The notes beneath the pieces were generated by a model. That model was not told the origin of the DNA. It saw only the letters and a list, made by a program, of their open reading frames with translations, and did not search any database. 64,000 nt of DNA from Vibrio gigantis (GTDB lineage Bacteria; Pseudomonadota; Gammaproteobacteria; Enterobacterales; Vibrionaceae). The stretch is taken from NCBI RefSeq assembly GCF_024347515.1, contig NZ_AP025492.1:3100001-3164000 (forward strand), in the 5' to 3' direction. The translations under genes were made by a program, and so were the position numbers. Positions 1-9,771 of the stretch are shown piece after piece (position 1 is the first letter of the stretch; the number at the start of each line of letters is the position of its first letter).

Positions 1-111
1 AGCGATGTCAGCCATGCCCATAGGTGCGCCTGGGTGGCCTGAATTTGCTTGTTGAACACCGTCCATGCTAAGTGCGCGGATTGCATTGGCTAGATCTTTA
101 CGAGAAGGCAT
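1..111 (-). CDS. tkt: Transketolase, N-terminal fragment (runs off window)
   Basis: The first 37 residues read leftward from an ATG at 109-111. They contain the start of the thiamine-diphosphate-binding domain, including [13 protein letters not shown] at residues 24-36, which is nearly identical to E. coli TktA. Transketolase moves two-carbon ketol units between sugar phosphates in the non-oxidative pentose phosphate pathway, in the cytoplasm. A GGAGCAG ribosome-binding sequence precedes the start. The gene is divergent from metK. The rest lies outside the window, so intactness cannot be judged. The family call is very secure; the choice between tktA and tktB is not. Confidence 0.95.
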   Translation of the reverse strand, partial: MPSRKDLANAIRALSMDGVQQANSGHPGAPMGMADIA

Positions 112-331
112 GTCTGCTCCTGGATACATAAGCGATTTAAAAAAGTGATTGATGCTAAAGTTTTCATTTTTATTAGCGCGGCTATTCTCTCAAACGACTA
201 TAGCGACTGCAAACGTTTTACTGGCATTTTAACGGTCATTTTTCGCAATTTTCGAACATTTACATCACTTAGCAACGGCTTATCTCGATCGACACGCAAA
301 CGATTAGTTATGACATATCATAAAAAAGAGC

Positions 332-375
332 TTGTAATTCGACCGCTGGAATTTAGAATAGACGTCTAGATGTAG
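332..375 (+). promoter_or_regulatory. metK promoter with MetJ operator (met boxes)
   Basis: A perfect MetJ met box, AGACGTCT, lies at 360-367 and is followed directly by a second, weaker 8-mer, AGATGTAG, at 368-375. Tandem 8-bp boxes are the known MetJ binding arrangement. They sit just after a plausible sigma-70 promoter: TTGTAA at 332-337, a 16-bp spacer, and TAGAAT at 354-359. MetJ with SAM would therefore block the start region of metK, giving end-product repression. The operator call is strong; the exact promoter is inferred. Confidence 0.8.
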
Positions 376-469
376 AAACACCTATAAAATATACTGTACT
401 TAATGGCGGCGCTTCATAGCTTGCGACGACATAAAACTATTTACACCAAAACCTAAAAGTGGAGCTCCC

Positions 470-1624
470 ATGGCTAAGCACCTATTCACTTCTGAATCTG
501 TTTCAGAAGGCCATCCAGATAAAATTGCAGACCAAATCTCTGATGCTGTTCTTGATGCCATCTTGGAACAAGATCCAAAAGCACGTGTTGCTTGTGAGAC
601 TTACGTAAAAACCGGCATGGTTATGGTTGGCGGTGAAGTAACAACGTCTGCATGGGTTGATATCGAAGAAATCACTCGTGAAACAGTACGTGAAATTGGT
701 TACGTTCATTCTGATATGGGCTTTGACGCTGACTCTTGTGCCGTTTTAAACACAATTGGTAAGCAGTCTCCAGACATCAATCAAGGTGTTGATAAAGCAG
801 ACCCTAAAGAGCAAGGCGCAGGCGACCAAGGCATCATGTTTGGTTACGCGACTAACGAAACACCAATCCTAATGCCAGCTCCAATTACTTACTCTCACCT
901 TCTTGTTAAGAAGCAAGCTGAAGTACGTAAGAGCGGCAAGCTTGATTTCCTTCGCCCAGATGCAAAATCACAAGTAACATTCCAGTACGACCAAGGTAAG
1001 ATCGTTGGTATCGATGCTGTTGTTCTTTCGACTCAACACTGCGATTCAGTAACGACTCCGGATCTACGTGAAGCGGTAATGGAAGAGATCATCAAGCCAG
1101 TACTTCCTGCTGAGTGGATCAACAAAGACACTAACTTCTTCATCAACCCAACAGGCCGTTTCGTAATCGGTGGCCCAATGGGTGACTGTGGTCTAACAGG
1201 TCGTAAGATCATCGTTGATACCTACGGCGGCGCAGCTCGTCACGGTGGCGGTGCATTCTCTGGTAAAGATCCATCAAAAGTTGACCGTTCTGCAGCTTAC
1301 GCAGCACGTTACGTTGCGAAAAATATCGTTGCTGCTGGCATGGCTGACCGTTGTGAGATTCAACTGTCTTACGCTATCGGTGTTGCAGATCCAACATCTA
1401 TCATGGTTGAAACGTTTGGCACTGAGAAAGTAGCTCACGAAATCATCATTGAAGCGGTTCGTCAAAACTTCGATCTACGTCCATACGGTCTTCAAGAAAT
1501 GCTGAACCTTCTTCAGCCTATCTACAAGCAGACTGCAGCATACGGTCACTTCGGTCGCGAAGAATTCCCTTGGGAAGCGACTGACAAAGCTGCAATCCTT
1601 GCAGACTTCGCGGGCCTAAAATAA
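470..1624 (+). CDS. metK: S-adenosylmethionine synthetase
   Basis: Makes S-adenosylmethionine from methionine and ATP in the cytoplasm, as a homotetramer in this family. At 384 residues it has the same length as E. coli MetK. The N-terminal [18 protein letters not shown] (ATP/methionine site, His15), the [12 protein letters not shown] signature near residue 117 and the glycine-rich [19 protein letters not shown] loop near residue 262 are all intact. The ATG start follows a GGAG ribosome-binding site. It is monocistronic, with a strong terminator just downstream and a MetJ operator upstream. The neighbouring tkt is divergent. Nothing is unusual. Confidence 0.99.
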   Translation: MAKHLFTSESVSEGHPDKIADQISDAVLDAILEQDPKARVACETYVKTGMVMVGGEVTTSAWVDIEEITRETVREIGYVHSDMGFDADSCAVLNTIGKQSPDINQGVDKADPKEQGAGDQGIMFGYATNETPILMPAPITYSHLLVKKQAEVRKSGKLDFLRPDAKSQVTFQYDQGKIVGIDAVVLSTQHCDSVTTPDLREAVMEEIIKPVLPAEWINKDTNFFINPTGRFVIGGPMGDCGLTGRKIIVDTYGGAARHGGGAFSGKDPSKVDRSAAYAARYVAKNIVAAGMADRCEIQLSYAIGVADPTSIMVETFGTEKVAHEIIIEAVRQNFDLRPYGLQEMLNLLQPIYKQTAAYGHFGREEFPWEATDKAAILADFAGLK

Positions 1625-1649
1625 TTTAGCCACTGCGATTTGTTTCTTT

Positions 1650-1682
1650 AAAGCCCTTACTGCTTAGTAAGGGCTTTATTTT
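1650..1682 (+). terminator. metK rho-independent terminator
   Basis: An 11-bp perfect stem (AAAGCCCTTAC with GTAAGGGCTTT), a 6-nt loop and a T-rich tail, about 25 bp after the metK stop. Confidence 0.9.
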
Positions 1683-1992
1683 TATGTACTTACCGAACCT
1701 TCTCTCGCAACTTCCTTCTTTAACGCCCTTCTTTACCGTTAACCACTTAGTATAAAAAGCCGCTGATAATTTGTGTTTTCTAACACTACTGACAATAGTT
1801 AAGGTAACTCCTAGGCGATCAAGCTCACATTTAACTTAAATTAATTCAGTCTGATAACGCTCGTTAAATGCACGCTAGAATAAAAACTGGGATGACAAAG
1901 AGCAATTTAGCTCAACACCATAACTCTCACACAAGCCACATCGATGAGCCTTATGGAATTGTAACTAGGACGTTATTTAACTAGGGGGATCT
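1683..1992. other. Intergenic region between metK and the DUF2189 gene
   Basis: About 310 bp without a supportable gene. It presumably carries the promoter of the following membrane-protein gene, whose ATG is preceded by a clear AGGGGGATCT ribosome-binding site. No repeat, tRNA or riboswitch fold was recognised. Confidence 0.5.
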
Positions 1993-2790
1993 ATGCCTCG
2001 TACCGCGCACCCATCCGAACTAAACGATAGAAAACACAAGGTCAGCGATAAGGATTACGCTCGCACCATTCCTTGCAACCAAATCAGTATTTCCGCACCC
2101 TTTCATTGGTTGTCGCTTGCTCTGCATGACTTAGTAAGAATGCCATTGATCAGCGCATTTTACGGTTTGTGCTTTATGGGAGCGGCAATCGCCATTGTTC
2201 AACTCGTCCAATGGCAAGGAACACACTTGGTGGTGATGCCAAGCCTGATCGTGTATATGCTGATAGGACCTTTTCTTGCTCTGGGCTTGTATGACGCAGC
2301 TTGGGAAAGAGAAAAAGGGCACAACGCCAGCCTACTCCATTCGATGAAAGCCATCACGCGCAACTCCACCCATCAATGGGCCTTTGCGATTGTCTTAATG
2401 GTCTCGATGATATTCTGGATGCGAATCGCCGCTCTGTTACACGCTTTGTATCCATCTGTCCAAGGCGCGCCATTAGCTGAATTTGCGCCCTTCCTGATCA
2501 CAGGTTCTGTGATTGGGTTTGTTATTGCCAGCTTAATCTTCAGCATCTCGGCGTTTTCTATTCCATTGATGATGGAGCGACGCGTGGATGTAATGAGCGC
2601 AATCTTCACTAGCTTCAATGCCGTGAAATCCAACATCCCAGCAATGGTAGTGTGGGCAAGTATTATTTGTGCGGGTATTCTGGTGGGCTTTGCGACCTAC
2701 GGCATTGGTATGATCGTCACCATGCCACTACTTGGTTATGGTACATGGCATGCCTACCACGAAATCATCAAGAAGAATCACCACCTATAA
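1993..2790 (+). CDS. DUF2189-type integral membrane protein
   Basis: A 265-residue protein that resembles the DUF2189 family of predicted inner-membrane proteins; its biochemical role is unknown. About 50 hydrophilic N-terminal residues are followed by roughly six hydrophobic segments (about 55-75, 80-105, 130-155, 170-195, 215-240 and 240-255). Family-like features include LIGPFLALGLYDAAWERE at about 91-108, where an acidic/basic patch follows the second membrane segment. It has no signal peptide. It stands alone between metK and sprT with its own terminator. The start is supported by a strong AGGGGGAT ribosome-binding site. Confidence 0.75.
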   Translation: MPRTAHPSELNDRKHKVSDKDYARTIPCNQISISAPFHWLSLALHDLVRMPLISAFYGLCFMGAAIAIVQLVQWQGTHLVVMPSLIVYMLIGPFLALGLYDAAWEREKGHNASLLHSMKAITRNSTHQWAFAIVLMVSMIFWMRIAALLHALYPSVQGAPLAEFAPFLITGSVIGFVIASLIFSISAFSIPLMMERRVDVMSAIFTSFNAVKSNIPAMVVWASIICAGILVGFATYGIGMIVTMPLLGYGTWHAYHEIIKKNHHL

Positions 2791-2823
2791 ATTATCGCCA
2801 GAATAACGAGCAATGTTATGATG

Positions 2824-2855
2824 AGGCCTTAGCTTAAACGCTGAGGCCTTTTTTT
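2824..2855 (+). terminator. Terminator after the DUF2189 gene
   Basis: A 10-bp stem, AGGCCTTAGC with GCTGAGGCCT (one T-G wobble), a TTAAAC loop and a run of T. It lies immediately before sprT. Confidence 0.85.
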
Positions 2856-2869
2856 GGAGTTAACAACGT

Positions 2870-3370
2870 TTGTCTTACACCCCGCAACAACATCGAGCAA
2901 ATAAGAAGTTGGCCGAGTGCCTAGCTATCGCTAATCAACATTTCTCTCGTGAATTCCCATGCCCAACCATTACTTATAAGTTAAGAGGAAAGGCAGCAGG
3001 AAAGGCATACCTTCAGCTCAATGAAATTAAGCTCAACCATGTACTCTTCGCCGAAAATGAAGATGCCTTCATTAACGAGGTGGTGCCTCATGAACTGGCA
3101 CATCTGATCACACATCAAGTATTTGGACGAGTGAGACCTCACGGGAATGAGTGGAAATACGTGATGGAAAAGGTATTCAACGTACCAGCCAAAACAACCC
3201 ACAGTTTTGAGATCACCTCGGTGCAAGGCAAGACCTTTGAATACCGCTGCAACTGCACGGTTTACCCACTTTCGATTAGACGTCACAACAAGGTATTACG
3301 TAACCAATCAAGCTACCGCTGCCAACAATGTAATCAAACCTTGGCCTTTACAGGCACGCAACTCAGCTAG
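2870..3370 (+). CDS. sprT: SprT family zinc metalloprotease-like protein
   Basis: A homologue of E. coli SprT over its full length (166 residues). The metalloprotease motif HELAH is at residues 74-78, inside [11 protein letters not shown]. The C-terminal half has a zinc-ribbon pattern, CNC near 133-135 and CQQC near 153-156. Bacterial SprT is little studied; eukaryotic relatives (Spartan) degrade DNA-protein crosslinks. The reading frame opens with TTG at 2870, with GGAG about 10 bp upstream; no suitable ATG lies nearby, so a TTG start is likely. It sits next to endA, as in E. coli. Confidence 0.92.
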   Translation: MSYTPQQHRANKKLAECLAIANQHFSREFPCPTITYKLRGKAAGKAYLQLNEIKLNHVLFAENEDAFINEVVPHELAHLITHQVFGRVRPHGNEWKYVMEKVFNVPAKTTHSFEITSVQGKTFEYRCNCTVYPLSIRRHNKVLRNQSSYRCQQCNQTLAFTGTQLS

Positions 3371-3522
3371 CACCCAATACTCGACACACGTGAGATTCAG
3401 TAACCTGCTCGTTTTTTTTTCAGGAAATTGCACTCCACTGCTTAGATGATTGAAATGTAATAGAGAAATCTATCACTTGAGTGCTAGACTGATATTTATC
3501 ATACTTTTATCAGTCTTTTTCT

Positions 3523-4254
3523 ATGCACAAAACCACCCCAAAAGCATTTGGCCTATCGGTGTCTTTTTACTTAACGATAGTATTTGGCCTACTGGTAACC
3601 CAAAGCGTTTTCGCCGCTCCACCCAGTTCATTCTCCAAAGCAAAAAAAGAAGCGGTGAAAATTTACCTTGATCACCCGACTTCATTTTATTGTGGTTGTG
3701 ACATTACTTGGAAAGATAAAAAGAAAGGCATCCCAGACCTTGACGGCTGTGGTTATCAAGTGAGAAAGCAGCAAAAACGTGCAAGTCGAATTGAATGGGA
3801 ACACGTGGTTCCCGCTTGGCAATTTGGCCACCAGCGTCAGTGCTGGCAAGACGGTGGACGCAAGAATTGCACTCGTAATGACAAAGTATTCAAATCCATG
3901 GAGGCCGATCTTCACAACCTAACTCCAGCCATTGGCGAGGTTAACGGTGATCGCTCCAACTACAATTTCAGTCAGTGGAATGGCATGGATGGAGTGAGCT
4001 ATGGTCAGTGTGAAATGCAGGTCAACTTCAAGCAACGTAAGGTGATGCCGCCAGACAGAGCAAAAGGCTCTATCGCTCGTACTTACCTTTATATGAGCCA
4101 AGAGTATGGTTTCAAGCTATCTAAGCAGCAAACCAACCTGATGATGGCATGGAACAAGCAATTTCCTGTCGACAAGTGGGAATGTACTCGTGATGAGCGA
4201 ATCTTTGCCATCCAAGGCAATCACAACCCATTTGTTTACCCAGCTTGTAAATAA
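3523..4254 (+). CDS. endA: Periplasmic endonuclease I
   Basis: A secreted non-specific nuclease that cleaves DNA (and in Vibrio homologues also RNA), acting in the periplasm or outside the cell. A signal peptide covers about residues 1-31 (hydrophobic stretch, then VFA-A). The catalytic motif [10 protein letters not shown] contains the general-base histidine, about H94. The metal-site segment [20 protein letters not shown] follows. Several cysteines (for example CGC near 57-59) fit the disulfide-rich Vibrio Vvn-type enzymes. At 243 residues it has normal length. The exact start among nearby candidates is uncertain. It lies between sprT and rsmE, a conserved order. Confidence 0.96.
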   Translation: MHKTTPKAFGLSVSFYLTIVFGLLVTQSVFAAPPSSFSKAKKEAVKIYLDHPTSFYCGCDITWKDKKKGIPDLDGCGYQVRKQQKRASRIEWEHVVPAWQFGHQRQCWQDGGRKNCTRNDKVFKSMEADLHNLTPAIGEVNGDRSNYNFSQWNGMDGVSYGQCEMQVNFKQRKVMPPDRAKGSIARTYLYMSQEYGFKLSKQQTNLMMAWNKQFPVDKWECTRDERIFAIQGNHNPFVYPACK

Positions 4255-4292
4255 CGCCCCTCGCATAACCCACATACCTAACCATCTCAAAC

Positions 4293-4322
4293 AAGAGTTT
4301 CAGAATTGCCCCTGAAACTCTT
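4293..4322 (+). terminator. Hairpin after endA, weak terminator
   Basis: A perfect 11-bp stem, AAGAGTTTCAG with CTGAAACTCTT, lies about 40 bp after endA. The T-run appears only some 12 bp later, so it may terminate poorly or protect the 3' end. Confidence 0.5.
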
Positions 4323-4407
4323 GCTCTACCCTTGTTTTTTCAACTAAAAGCATCCATGTTAGGCAGAGACAAAATACCCAAATGAACATATTTATAGGTT
4401 TACCAGC

Positions 4408-5139
4408 ATGAGAATCCCTCGTATCCATCACCCAGAACGCATTCATCAGTTAGGTTCACTCGCTTTAGGCGAAGATGCCGCGGGTCATGTTGGTCGTGTC
4501 CTTCGCATGAAAGAAGGTCAAGAGGTTCTTCTATTTGATGGCAGTGGCGCTGAATTCCCTGCGACCATTACTGAGGTATCAAAGAAGAATGTGGCGGTTA
4601 ATGTTACTGAGCGAATCGAGCGCAGCAGTGAATCTCCGCTAGACTTACATTTAGGCCAAGTGATTTCACGTGGCGACAAAATGGAGTTCACGATTCAGAA
4701 ATCGGTAGAGCTTGGTGTGAACACTATTACCCCTCTTATTTCAGAGCGCTGCGGCGTTAAACTTGATACAAAACGCTTTGAGAAAAAACTCGCACAGTGG
4801 CAAAAGATAGCGATTGCAGCATGTGAACAGTGTGGCCGCAATACGGTTCCTGTTATTCGCCCAATAATGCAGCTTGAAGAGTGGTGCAGCGAACCTAGTG
4901 AAGCGTTAAAGCTGAACCTACACCCTCGTGCAAAATACTCAATTAATACCCTTCCAGAACCAATCAACAAAGTACGCCTATTGATTGGCCCAGAAGGTGG
5001 GCTGTCCGCTGAAGAAATCGGCATGACGGAACAATACAAATTTGAAGAGACGCTACTCGGCCCACGTGTACTTCGTACCGAAACAGCAGCTCTAACCGCA
5101 ATTACTGCCTTACAAGTCCGTTTTGGCGATCTAGGCTAG
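4408..5139 (+). CDS. rsmE: 16S rRNA m3U1498 methyltransferase
   Basis: Methylates N3 of U1498 in 16S rRNA using SAM. At 243 residues it matches the family length. It has an N-terminal PUA-like RNA-binding domain (about 1-70) and a C-terminal SPOUT trefoil-knot methyltransferase domain. The knot is marked by [14 protein letters not shown] near 192-205 and by [16 protein letters not shown] near 217-232. It precedes gshB by 9 bp, with the ribosome-binding site of gshB in the gap, so the two are co-transcribed. Confidence 0.97.
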   Translation: MRIPRIHHPERIHQLGSLALGEDAAGHVGRVLRMKEGQEVLLFDGSGAEFPATITEVSKKNVAVNVTERIERSSESPLDLHLGQVISRGDKMEFTIQKSVELGVNTITPLISERCGVKLDTKRFEKKLAQWQKIAIAACEQCGRNTVPVIRPIMQLEEWCSEPSEALKLNLHPRAKYSINTLPEPINKVRLLIGPEGGLSAEEIGMTEQYKFEETLLGPRVLRTETAALTAITALQVRFGDLG

Positions 5140-5148
5140 GAGAAAAAA

Positions 5149-6099
5149 ATGATCAAACTTGGCATCGTAATGGATCCAATTTCATCCATTAACATCAAAA
5201 AAGACTCTAGCTTTGCCATGATGCTTGAAGCTCAGCGTCGTGGTTACGAAATCCATTACATGGAAATGGATGATCTACACTTAGATCAAGGCGTAGCCAT
5301 TGCTGACACAAAGGTTGTAGAACTCAAAGAAGATCCAAACGGTTGGTACGAGTTCAAGTCAGAACAGACTATCGCCCTATCTGATTTAGATGCAGTACTA
5401 ATGCGTAAAGATCCTCCGTTTGATACTGAGTACATCTACGCGACTTACATTCTTGAGCGTGCTGAAGAGAACGGCGCACTGATCGTCAACAAACCGCAAA
5501 GCCTACGTGACTGTAACGAGAAGTTGTTCACGGCCTGGTTCCCAGAGCTAACGCCTACCACCATCGTGACTCGTAAAGCTGAAAAGATTAAAGAGTTCCG
5601 TGAAAAGCACGGTGACGTAATTCTTAAGCCACTTGATGGTATGGGTGGCGCATCTATCTTCCGTGTTAAAGAAGGCGATCCAAACGTATCAGTGATCATT
5701 GAAACCTTGACTAACCACGGTCAGAACTACGCAATGGCACAGACCTTTGTTCCAGACATCAGCAACGGTGACAAGCGTATTCTTGTGGTTGATGGTGAGC
5801 CAATGCCTTACTGCCTAGCGCGTATTCCGGCTAAAGGGGAAACTCGAGGCAACCTAGCGGCTGGTGGTACTGGTGAAGCTCGCCCTCTAAGTGAAACCGA
5901 TTGGGCTATCGCACGAGCGGTTGCTCCGGCACTAAAAGAGAAAGGCTTAATCTTCGTAGGACTTGACGTTATCGGTGACAAACTAACTGAGATTAACGTG
6001 ACGAGCCCAACTTGTATCCGTGAAATTGAAGCTGCTTTTGATATTTCAGTTACGGGTAAATTAATGGATGCAATCGAGCGTCGCGTTAACGCTAAATAG
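5149..6099 (+). CDS. gshB: Glutathione synthetase
   Basis: Joins gamma-glutamylcysteine and glycine with ATP to make glutathione in the cytoplasm. The 316-residue protein has the prokaryotic GshB fold. An N-terminal pre-ATP-grasp domain begins IKLGIVMDPI. The ATP-grasp core shows ILKPLDGMGGASIFR near 161-175. The magnesium/substrate segment INVTSPTCIREIE lies near 282-294. An AGGAGAAAAAA ribosome-binding site precedes the ATG, and the gene follows rsmE closely. The order rsmE-gshB-yqgE-ruvX is the same as in E. coli. Confidence 0.98.
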   Translation: MIKLGIVMDPISSINIKKDSSFAMMLEAQRRGYEIHYMEMDDLHLDQGVAIADTKVVELKEDPNGWYEFKSEQTIALSDLDAVLMRKDPPFDTEYIYATYILERAEENGALIVNKPQSLRDCNEKLFTAWFPELTPTTIVTRKAEKIKEFREKHGDVILKPLDGMGGASIFRVKEGDPNVSVIIETLTNHGQNYAMAQTFVPDISNGDKRILVVDGEPMPYCLARIPAKGETRGNLAAGGTGEARPLSETDWAIARAVAPALKEKGLIFVGLDVIGDKLTEINVTSPTCIREIEAAFDISVTGKLMDAIERRVNAK

Positions 6100-6208
6100 C
6101 CTAAACTTAAGAAAGTCTTAGCTATTCGCAAACATTTAGACACAGAATCAATGAGCGGCTTTACGCCGCTCTTCTTCCTTTACTGGGAACACACTGGCAG
6201 GAGGCTCT

Positions 6209-6772
6209 ATGAATTTAACGAACCACTTTCTGGTCGCTATGCCCGGAATGAAAGATCCGTACTTTCAAAATTCGGTGATCTACCTTTGTGAGCACAATGA
6301 CGAAGGCGCGATGGGTTTGATGATCAACGCCCCTATCGATGTCACGGTCGGAAGCATGCTTAAACAGGTTGAGGTTGATTCTGAACAACCGAAACCGAAC
6401 CAAGCCAGCCTTGATAAGCCAGTATTAAATGGTGGACCTGTAGCAGAAGACCGTGGGTTTATTTTGCACAAGCCCAAAGGCAGCTATCAATCCAGCATCA
6501 ACATGACGGACCAAATCTCGGTAACAACCTCAAAAGATATCTTGATGGTGTTAGGGACCGAAGATGAACCGAACAATTATCTGGTTGCGCTTGGATATTC
6601 TGGGTGGGAGCCTGGTCAATTGGAAACCGAACTGACCGAGAATTCATGGCTAACCGTTGAGGCCGATCCAAAGGTCATCTTCGACACGCCAATCTCAGAC
6701 CGCTGGAAAGTTGCGGTACAAATGTTAGGTATTAATGCCGCTCAGCTTTCAGCAGACGCGGGCCACGCCTAG
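6209..6772 (+). CDS. yqgE: YqgE/AlgH family protein (UPF0301)
   Basis: A 187-residue cytoplasmic protein of the YqgE/AlgH family, whose molecular function is not established. The family hallmark [20 protein letters not shown] lies at about 8-27, with the downstream [11 protein letters not shown] segment typical of the core beta-sheet. An AGGAGG ribosome-binding site precedes the ATG. Its place between gshB and ruvX is strongly conserved across gammaproteobacteria, suggesting co-expression; the context does not reveal its job. Confidence 0.95.
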   Translation: MNLTNHFLVAMPGMKDPYFQNSVIYLCEHNDEGAMGLMINAPIDVTVGSMLKQVEVDSEQPKPNQASLDKPVLNGGPVAEDRGFILHKPKGSYQSSINMTDQISVTTSKDILMVLGTEDEPNNYLVALGYSGWEPGQLETELTENSWLTVEADPKVIFDTPISDRWKVAVQMLGINAAQLSADAGHA

Positions 6773-6825
6773 CCCTACTCCGTTCAATAAAATAAATACT
6801 CAAACACGATTAATTTGGAAGCCCC

Positions 6826-7248
6826 ATGTCACGAACAATTATGGCATTTGACTACGGTACAAAAAGTATCGGCAGTGCGATTGGACAAGAAATCACAGGC
6901 ACAGCAAGCCCTCTGAAAGCCTTTAAAGCCAAAGATGGCATCCCGAACTGGGACGATATCGAGAAGCAAATTAAGGAATGGCAACCGAATCTGATCGTGG
7001 TTGGCCTTCCTACCGACCTTCACGGTAAAGATCTCGCAACCATCACACCTAGAGCAAAGAAGTTCGCTAACCGCCTGAAAGGACGCTTTGGTGTTGATGT
7101 TGAACTGCATGATGAGAGGCTATCGACCGCAGAAGCAAGAGCCGACCTTTTTGACATGGGTGGCTACAAAGCATTAAGTAAAGGTAATGTCGATAATCAG
7201 TCCGCAGTTGTGATTCTCGAAAGCTGGTTTGAAGCACAATATTCTTAA
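6826..7248 (+). CDS. ruvX: Putative pre-16S rRNA nuclease, RuvX/YqgF
   Basis: An RNase H-fold protein of 140 residues. Relatives mature the 5' end of 16S rRNA and were earlier proposed as Holliday junction resolvases. Acidic catalytic residues are visible: D9 in [15 protein letters not shown], a glutamate in [11 protein letters not shown] near 98-108, and an aspartate in [13 protein letters not shown] near 120-132. It ends the rsmE-gshB-yqgE-ruvX run. Its start overlaps no other gene, and an apparent GGAAG site lies upstream. Confidence 0.95.
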   Translation: MSRTIMAFDYGTKSIGSAIGQEITGTASPLKAFKAKDGIPNWDDIEKQIKEWQPNLIVVGLPTDLHGKDLATITPRAKKFANRLKGRFGVDVELHDERLSTAEARADLFDMGGYKALSKGNVDNQSAVVILESWFEAQYS

Positions 7249-7347
7249 CGAAAATTAAGTGAACAAAATGTAACCTAACTTGTGATCCCACAAGAATTTC
7301 GCGCCGTAAAGACGTTGCAATTCAATCATAGGTAAGTGGGAGTTCAC

Positions 7348-7509
7348 ATGAAAATTTTTCTAGCAATCTTCACCGCTCTAGCTATAACTGCATGTAGTTC
7401 AATGGGTGCTGGTTCCGCGGGTTACGATGGTCAGCAGTACCCAACAAAAATCAAATTAGAAAAAGAGCGTGGCTACTCAGGGGACAACGGCAGGTTCGCT
7501 AATCACTAG
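7348..7509 (+). CDS. Small predicted lipoprotein (53 aa)
   Basis: Translation gives a 53-residue protein with a short hydrophobic signal (MKIFLAIFTALAIT) and a lipobox-like I-T-A-C ending at Cys17, so a lipid-anchored envelope protein is predicted. The mature part is small, polar and glycine-rich (for example GAGSAGYDGQQYPTKIKL). A GGGAG ribosome-binding site lies 6 bp before the ATG and a terminator follows the stop, so it is likely a real monocistronic gene. I do not recognise the family beyond small Vibrio lipoproteins and assign no function. Confidence 0.7.
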   Translation: MKIFLAIFTALAITACSSMGAGSAGYDGQQYPTKIKLEKERGYSGDNGRFANH

Positions 7510-7527
7510 TTATTCAGTTCTCAAAAA

Positions 7528-7550
7528 CCCGCTTATAGAGCGGTTTTTTT
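7528..7550 (+). terminator. Terminator after the small lipoprotein gene
   Basis: A short stem, CCGCT with AGCGG, extended by AAA/TTT around a bulged C and followed by seven T. It lies between converging genes and is oriented for the lipoprotein. Confidence 0.7.
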
Positions 7551-7583
7551 ATTAGCCTTAAGAGCAAGTGACAAGTGCCGAAT

Positions 7584-8702
7584 CTACCCCATGTCAATCT
7601 TCACACCGGCCAATGCACTCGTTCCGTAGTCATCATCTCCACGTCTGGTTTTGAGCATTAAGCGCAAATCATTCGCCGAATCGGCACTGTGGAACGCGTC
7701 TTCTTCGCTGATCTTACCTGCAACAACTAAATCATACAAAGCTTGATCAAAGGTCTGCATACCAATCTCTTTCGATTTTGCCATCGTTGCTTTTAACTCA
7801 TGCAACTCACCGCGACGAATCAAATCAGACACGCGTGGGCTGTTCAGTAGAATCTCAAACACACCATGACGCCCACTGCCACTCTTGTCTCTGATTAACT
7901 GTTGAGCGACCACACCACGAAGGTTCATCGACAGATCAAACAGGAACTGTTCTTTCTGCTCTTTCGGCACCAAATGAAGGATACGCTCTAACGCTTGGTT
8001 AGCATTATTCGCGTGCAAAGTTGCCATACACAGGTGACCCGTCTCAGCAAAGGTCATCGCATATTCCATGGTTTCACGGCTACGGATTTCGCCAATCAAG
8101 ATCATATCTGGTGCTTGGCGTAACGAGTTCTTAAGTGCGACTTCGTAGCTCTCGGTGTCGAGCCCGACCTCACGCTGAGTCACGATACATTTTTTATGCT
8201 CATGGACGAATTCAATCGGGTCTTCAACCGTTAAGATATGCCCCGAGCGATTGGTATTGCGATAACCTGTCATTGCAGCCATTGAGGTCGATTTACCAGA
8301 TCCAGTCGCACCAACCACCAGCACAAGTCCGCGCTTGGCGATTGAAAGGTCTTGCAGTACATCAGGAAGCTTTAATTGCTCAAAGGTTGGGATGTTAGTC
8401 TCGATGCGTCGAATGACTGCTCCAGGTAGCTCTCGTTGGAAGAATGCACTAACACGAAAACGACCAAAATCACGCACGATAGCAAAGTTAGCTTCACGTG
8501 TTTGCTGATATTCATCACGTCTGTCTTGATCCATCATCGCATCAAGTAGTTGGGCAACCTGAGCCGCATTCAGCTTCTCTCCTTGAGGTCGCAATTCACC
8601 ATCAACACGAAACAAGATAGGCGCATCAACGGTGATATAAAGATCCGACGCCTTTTGAGACAGCATCCCTTCAAGGATTTGATTCAATTCCATTGTGTTC
8701 AC
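7584..8702 (-). CDS. pilU: Type IV pilus retraction ATPase PilU
   Basis: A cytoplasmic hexameric secretion-type ATPase that assists PilT in retracting type IV pili. The 372-residue protein has the GspE/PilT architecture: an N-terminal PAS-like domain (about 1-100), Walker A GATGSGKSTS near 130-139, the Asp-box region HILTVEDPIEFVHEHK, Walker B ILIGEIRSRETMEYA near 200-214, and a His-box with ATLHANNA. The C-terminus extends past that of PilT, as usual for PilU. The start lies 5 bp after the pilT stop, so the two form an operon. Confidence 0.96.
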   Translation of the reverse strand: MNTMELNQILEGMLSQKASDLYITVDAPILFRVDGELRPQGEKLNAAQVAQLLDAMMDQDRRDEYQQTREANFAIVRDFGRFRVSAFFQRELPGAVIRRIETNIPTFEQLKLPDVLQDLSIAKRGLVLVVGATGSGKSTSMAAMTGYRNTNRSGHILTVEDPIEFVHEHKKCIVTQREVGLDTESYEVALKNSLRQAPDMILIGEIRSRETMEYAMTFAETGHLCMATLHANNANQALERILHLVPKEQKEQFLFDLSMNLRGVVAQQLIRDKSGSGRHGVFEILLNSPRVSDLIRRGELHELKATMAKSKEIGMQTFDQALYDLVVAGKISEEDAFHSADSANDLRLMLKTRRGDDDYGTSALAGVKIDMG

Positions 8703-8707
8703 CTTGA

Positions 8708-9745
8708 TTAAAACATTGAGGTTTCAATTTCGATCTTTTTCTCGACCTCTTCCGAGTCAACCAAGCCTTGCGCCATCAGCTGCTTCGCATTTTGCTCCAT
8801 GGTCTGCATACCATGTGCCGCCCCCGTTTGAATGATCGAATACATCTGCGCGACCTTGTCTTCACGAATCAAGTTTCTAATCGCTGGTGTCGCCATCATG
8901 ATTTCATGACAAGCCACACGACCGCCACCTACACGTTTTAACAGCTTCTGAGCAATGACCGAACGCAATGATTCAGAAAGCATTGAGCGCACCATGTCTT
9001 TGTCGCTACCCGGGAATACATCGATAATACGGTCAATAGTTTTTGCCGCCGAACTGGTATGCAAAGTACCAAAAACCAAGTGACCGGTTTCTGCAGCGGT
9101 TAACGCTAAACTAATGGTTTCTTGGTCACGAAGCTCACCTACAAGGATAACGTCTGGGTCTTCACGTAACGCACTGCGTAGCGCCGCTTTAAAGCTGTGA
9201 GTATCACGATGAACTTCACGCTGGTTAACAAGGCATTTATTGTTGGTATGAACGAATTCAATCGGGTCTTCGATGGTCAGGATGTGCTTATTGTGGTTGC
9301 GATTTACGTAATCCACCATCGCCGCGAGCGTCGTCGATTTACCAGAACCAGTGGGTCCAGTGACAAGTACCAAACCTTTTTCGTAATTAGCAATCTTTTC
9401 AAAGATTTCAGGCGCACCTAACTGTTCTAAAGTTGGGATCTCTACAGGGATAGTTCGAAAGACAGCCGAGCAACCACGAGCTTGGTTAAAAGCATTCACA
9501 CGGAAGCGACCAACATTGGGTAATTCAAAAGAGAAGTCGACTTCCAGTTTTTCTTCAAACTCACCGCGTTGTGAATCACTCATGATCTCAAAAACCAAAC
9601 GATGCACATCAGCATGACTCAAAGCTGGGATTCCAAGCTTCCTTACTTCACCATCTATACGTACCATTGGAGATACACCCGCAGAAAGATGTAGATCTGA
9701 CGCGTTATGCTTTACACTAAAATCTAGTAACTCAGTGATATCCAT
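8708..9745 (-). CDS. pilT: Type IV pilus retraction ATPase PilT
   Basis: The main motor for pilus depolymerisation and twitching motility. Length (345) and motifs are canonical: Walker A GPTGSGKSTT near 131-140, HILTIEDPIEFVH, Walker B VILVGELRDQETISLAL near 199-215, and the GTLHTSSAAKTIDRI His-box near 225-239. It is followed at once by pilU and is divergent from yggS, with only 26 bp between the two starts, so promoters of one or both must overlap the neighbouring 5' ends. This pilT-yggS arrangement is widespread in gammaproteobacteria. Confidence 0.98.
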   Translation of the reverse strand: MDITELLDFSVKHNASDLHLSAGVSPMVRIDGEVRKLGIPALSHADVHRLVFEIMSDSQRGEFEEKLEVDFSFELPNVGRFRVNAFNQARGCSAVFRTIPVEIPTLEQLGAPEIFEKIANYEKGLVLVTGPTGSGKSTTLAAMVDYVNRNHNKHILTIEDPIEFVHTNNKCLVNQREVHRDTHSFKAALRSALREDPDVILVGELRDQETISLALTAAETGHLVFGTLHTSSAAKTIDRIIDVFPGSDKDMVRSMLSESLRSVIAQKLLKRVGGGRVACHEIMMATPAIRNLIREDKVAQMYSIIQTGAAHGMQTMEQNAKQLMAQGLVDSEEVEKKIEIETSMF

Positions 9746-9771
9746 TTATTTTCCCTTAAGTAAAGTCAGCT

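Noticed and set aside
1..469. Open frame at 145-369 (plus) and a possible SAM riboswitch before metK
   Set aside because: The frame overlaps the tkt/metK control region and has no family features. No SAM-riboswitch core was found; regulation is explained by met boxes.
4293..4322. Strong hairpin after endA as a full terminator
   Set aside because: The T-run is displaced by about 12 bp, so I kept it only at low confidence.
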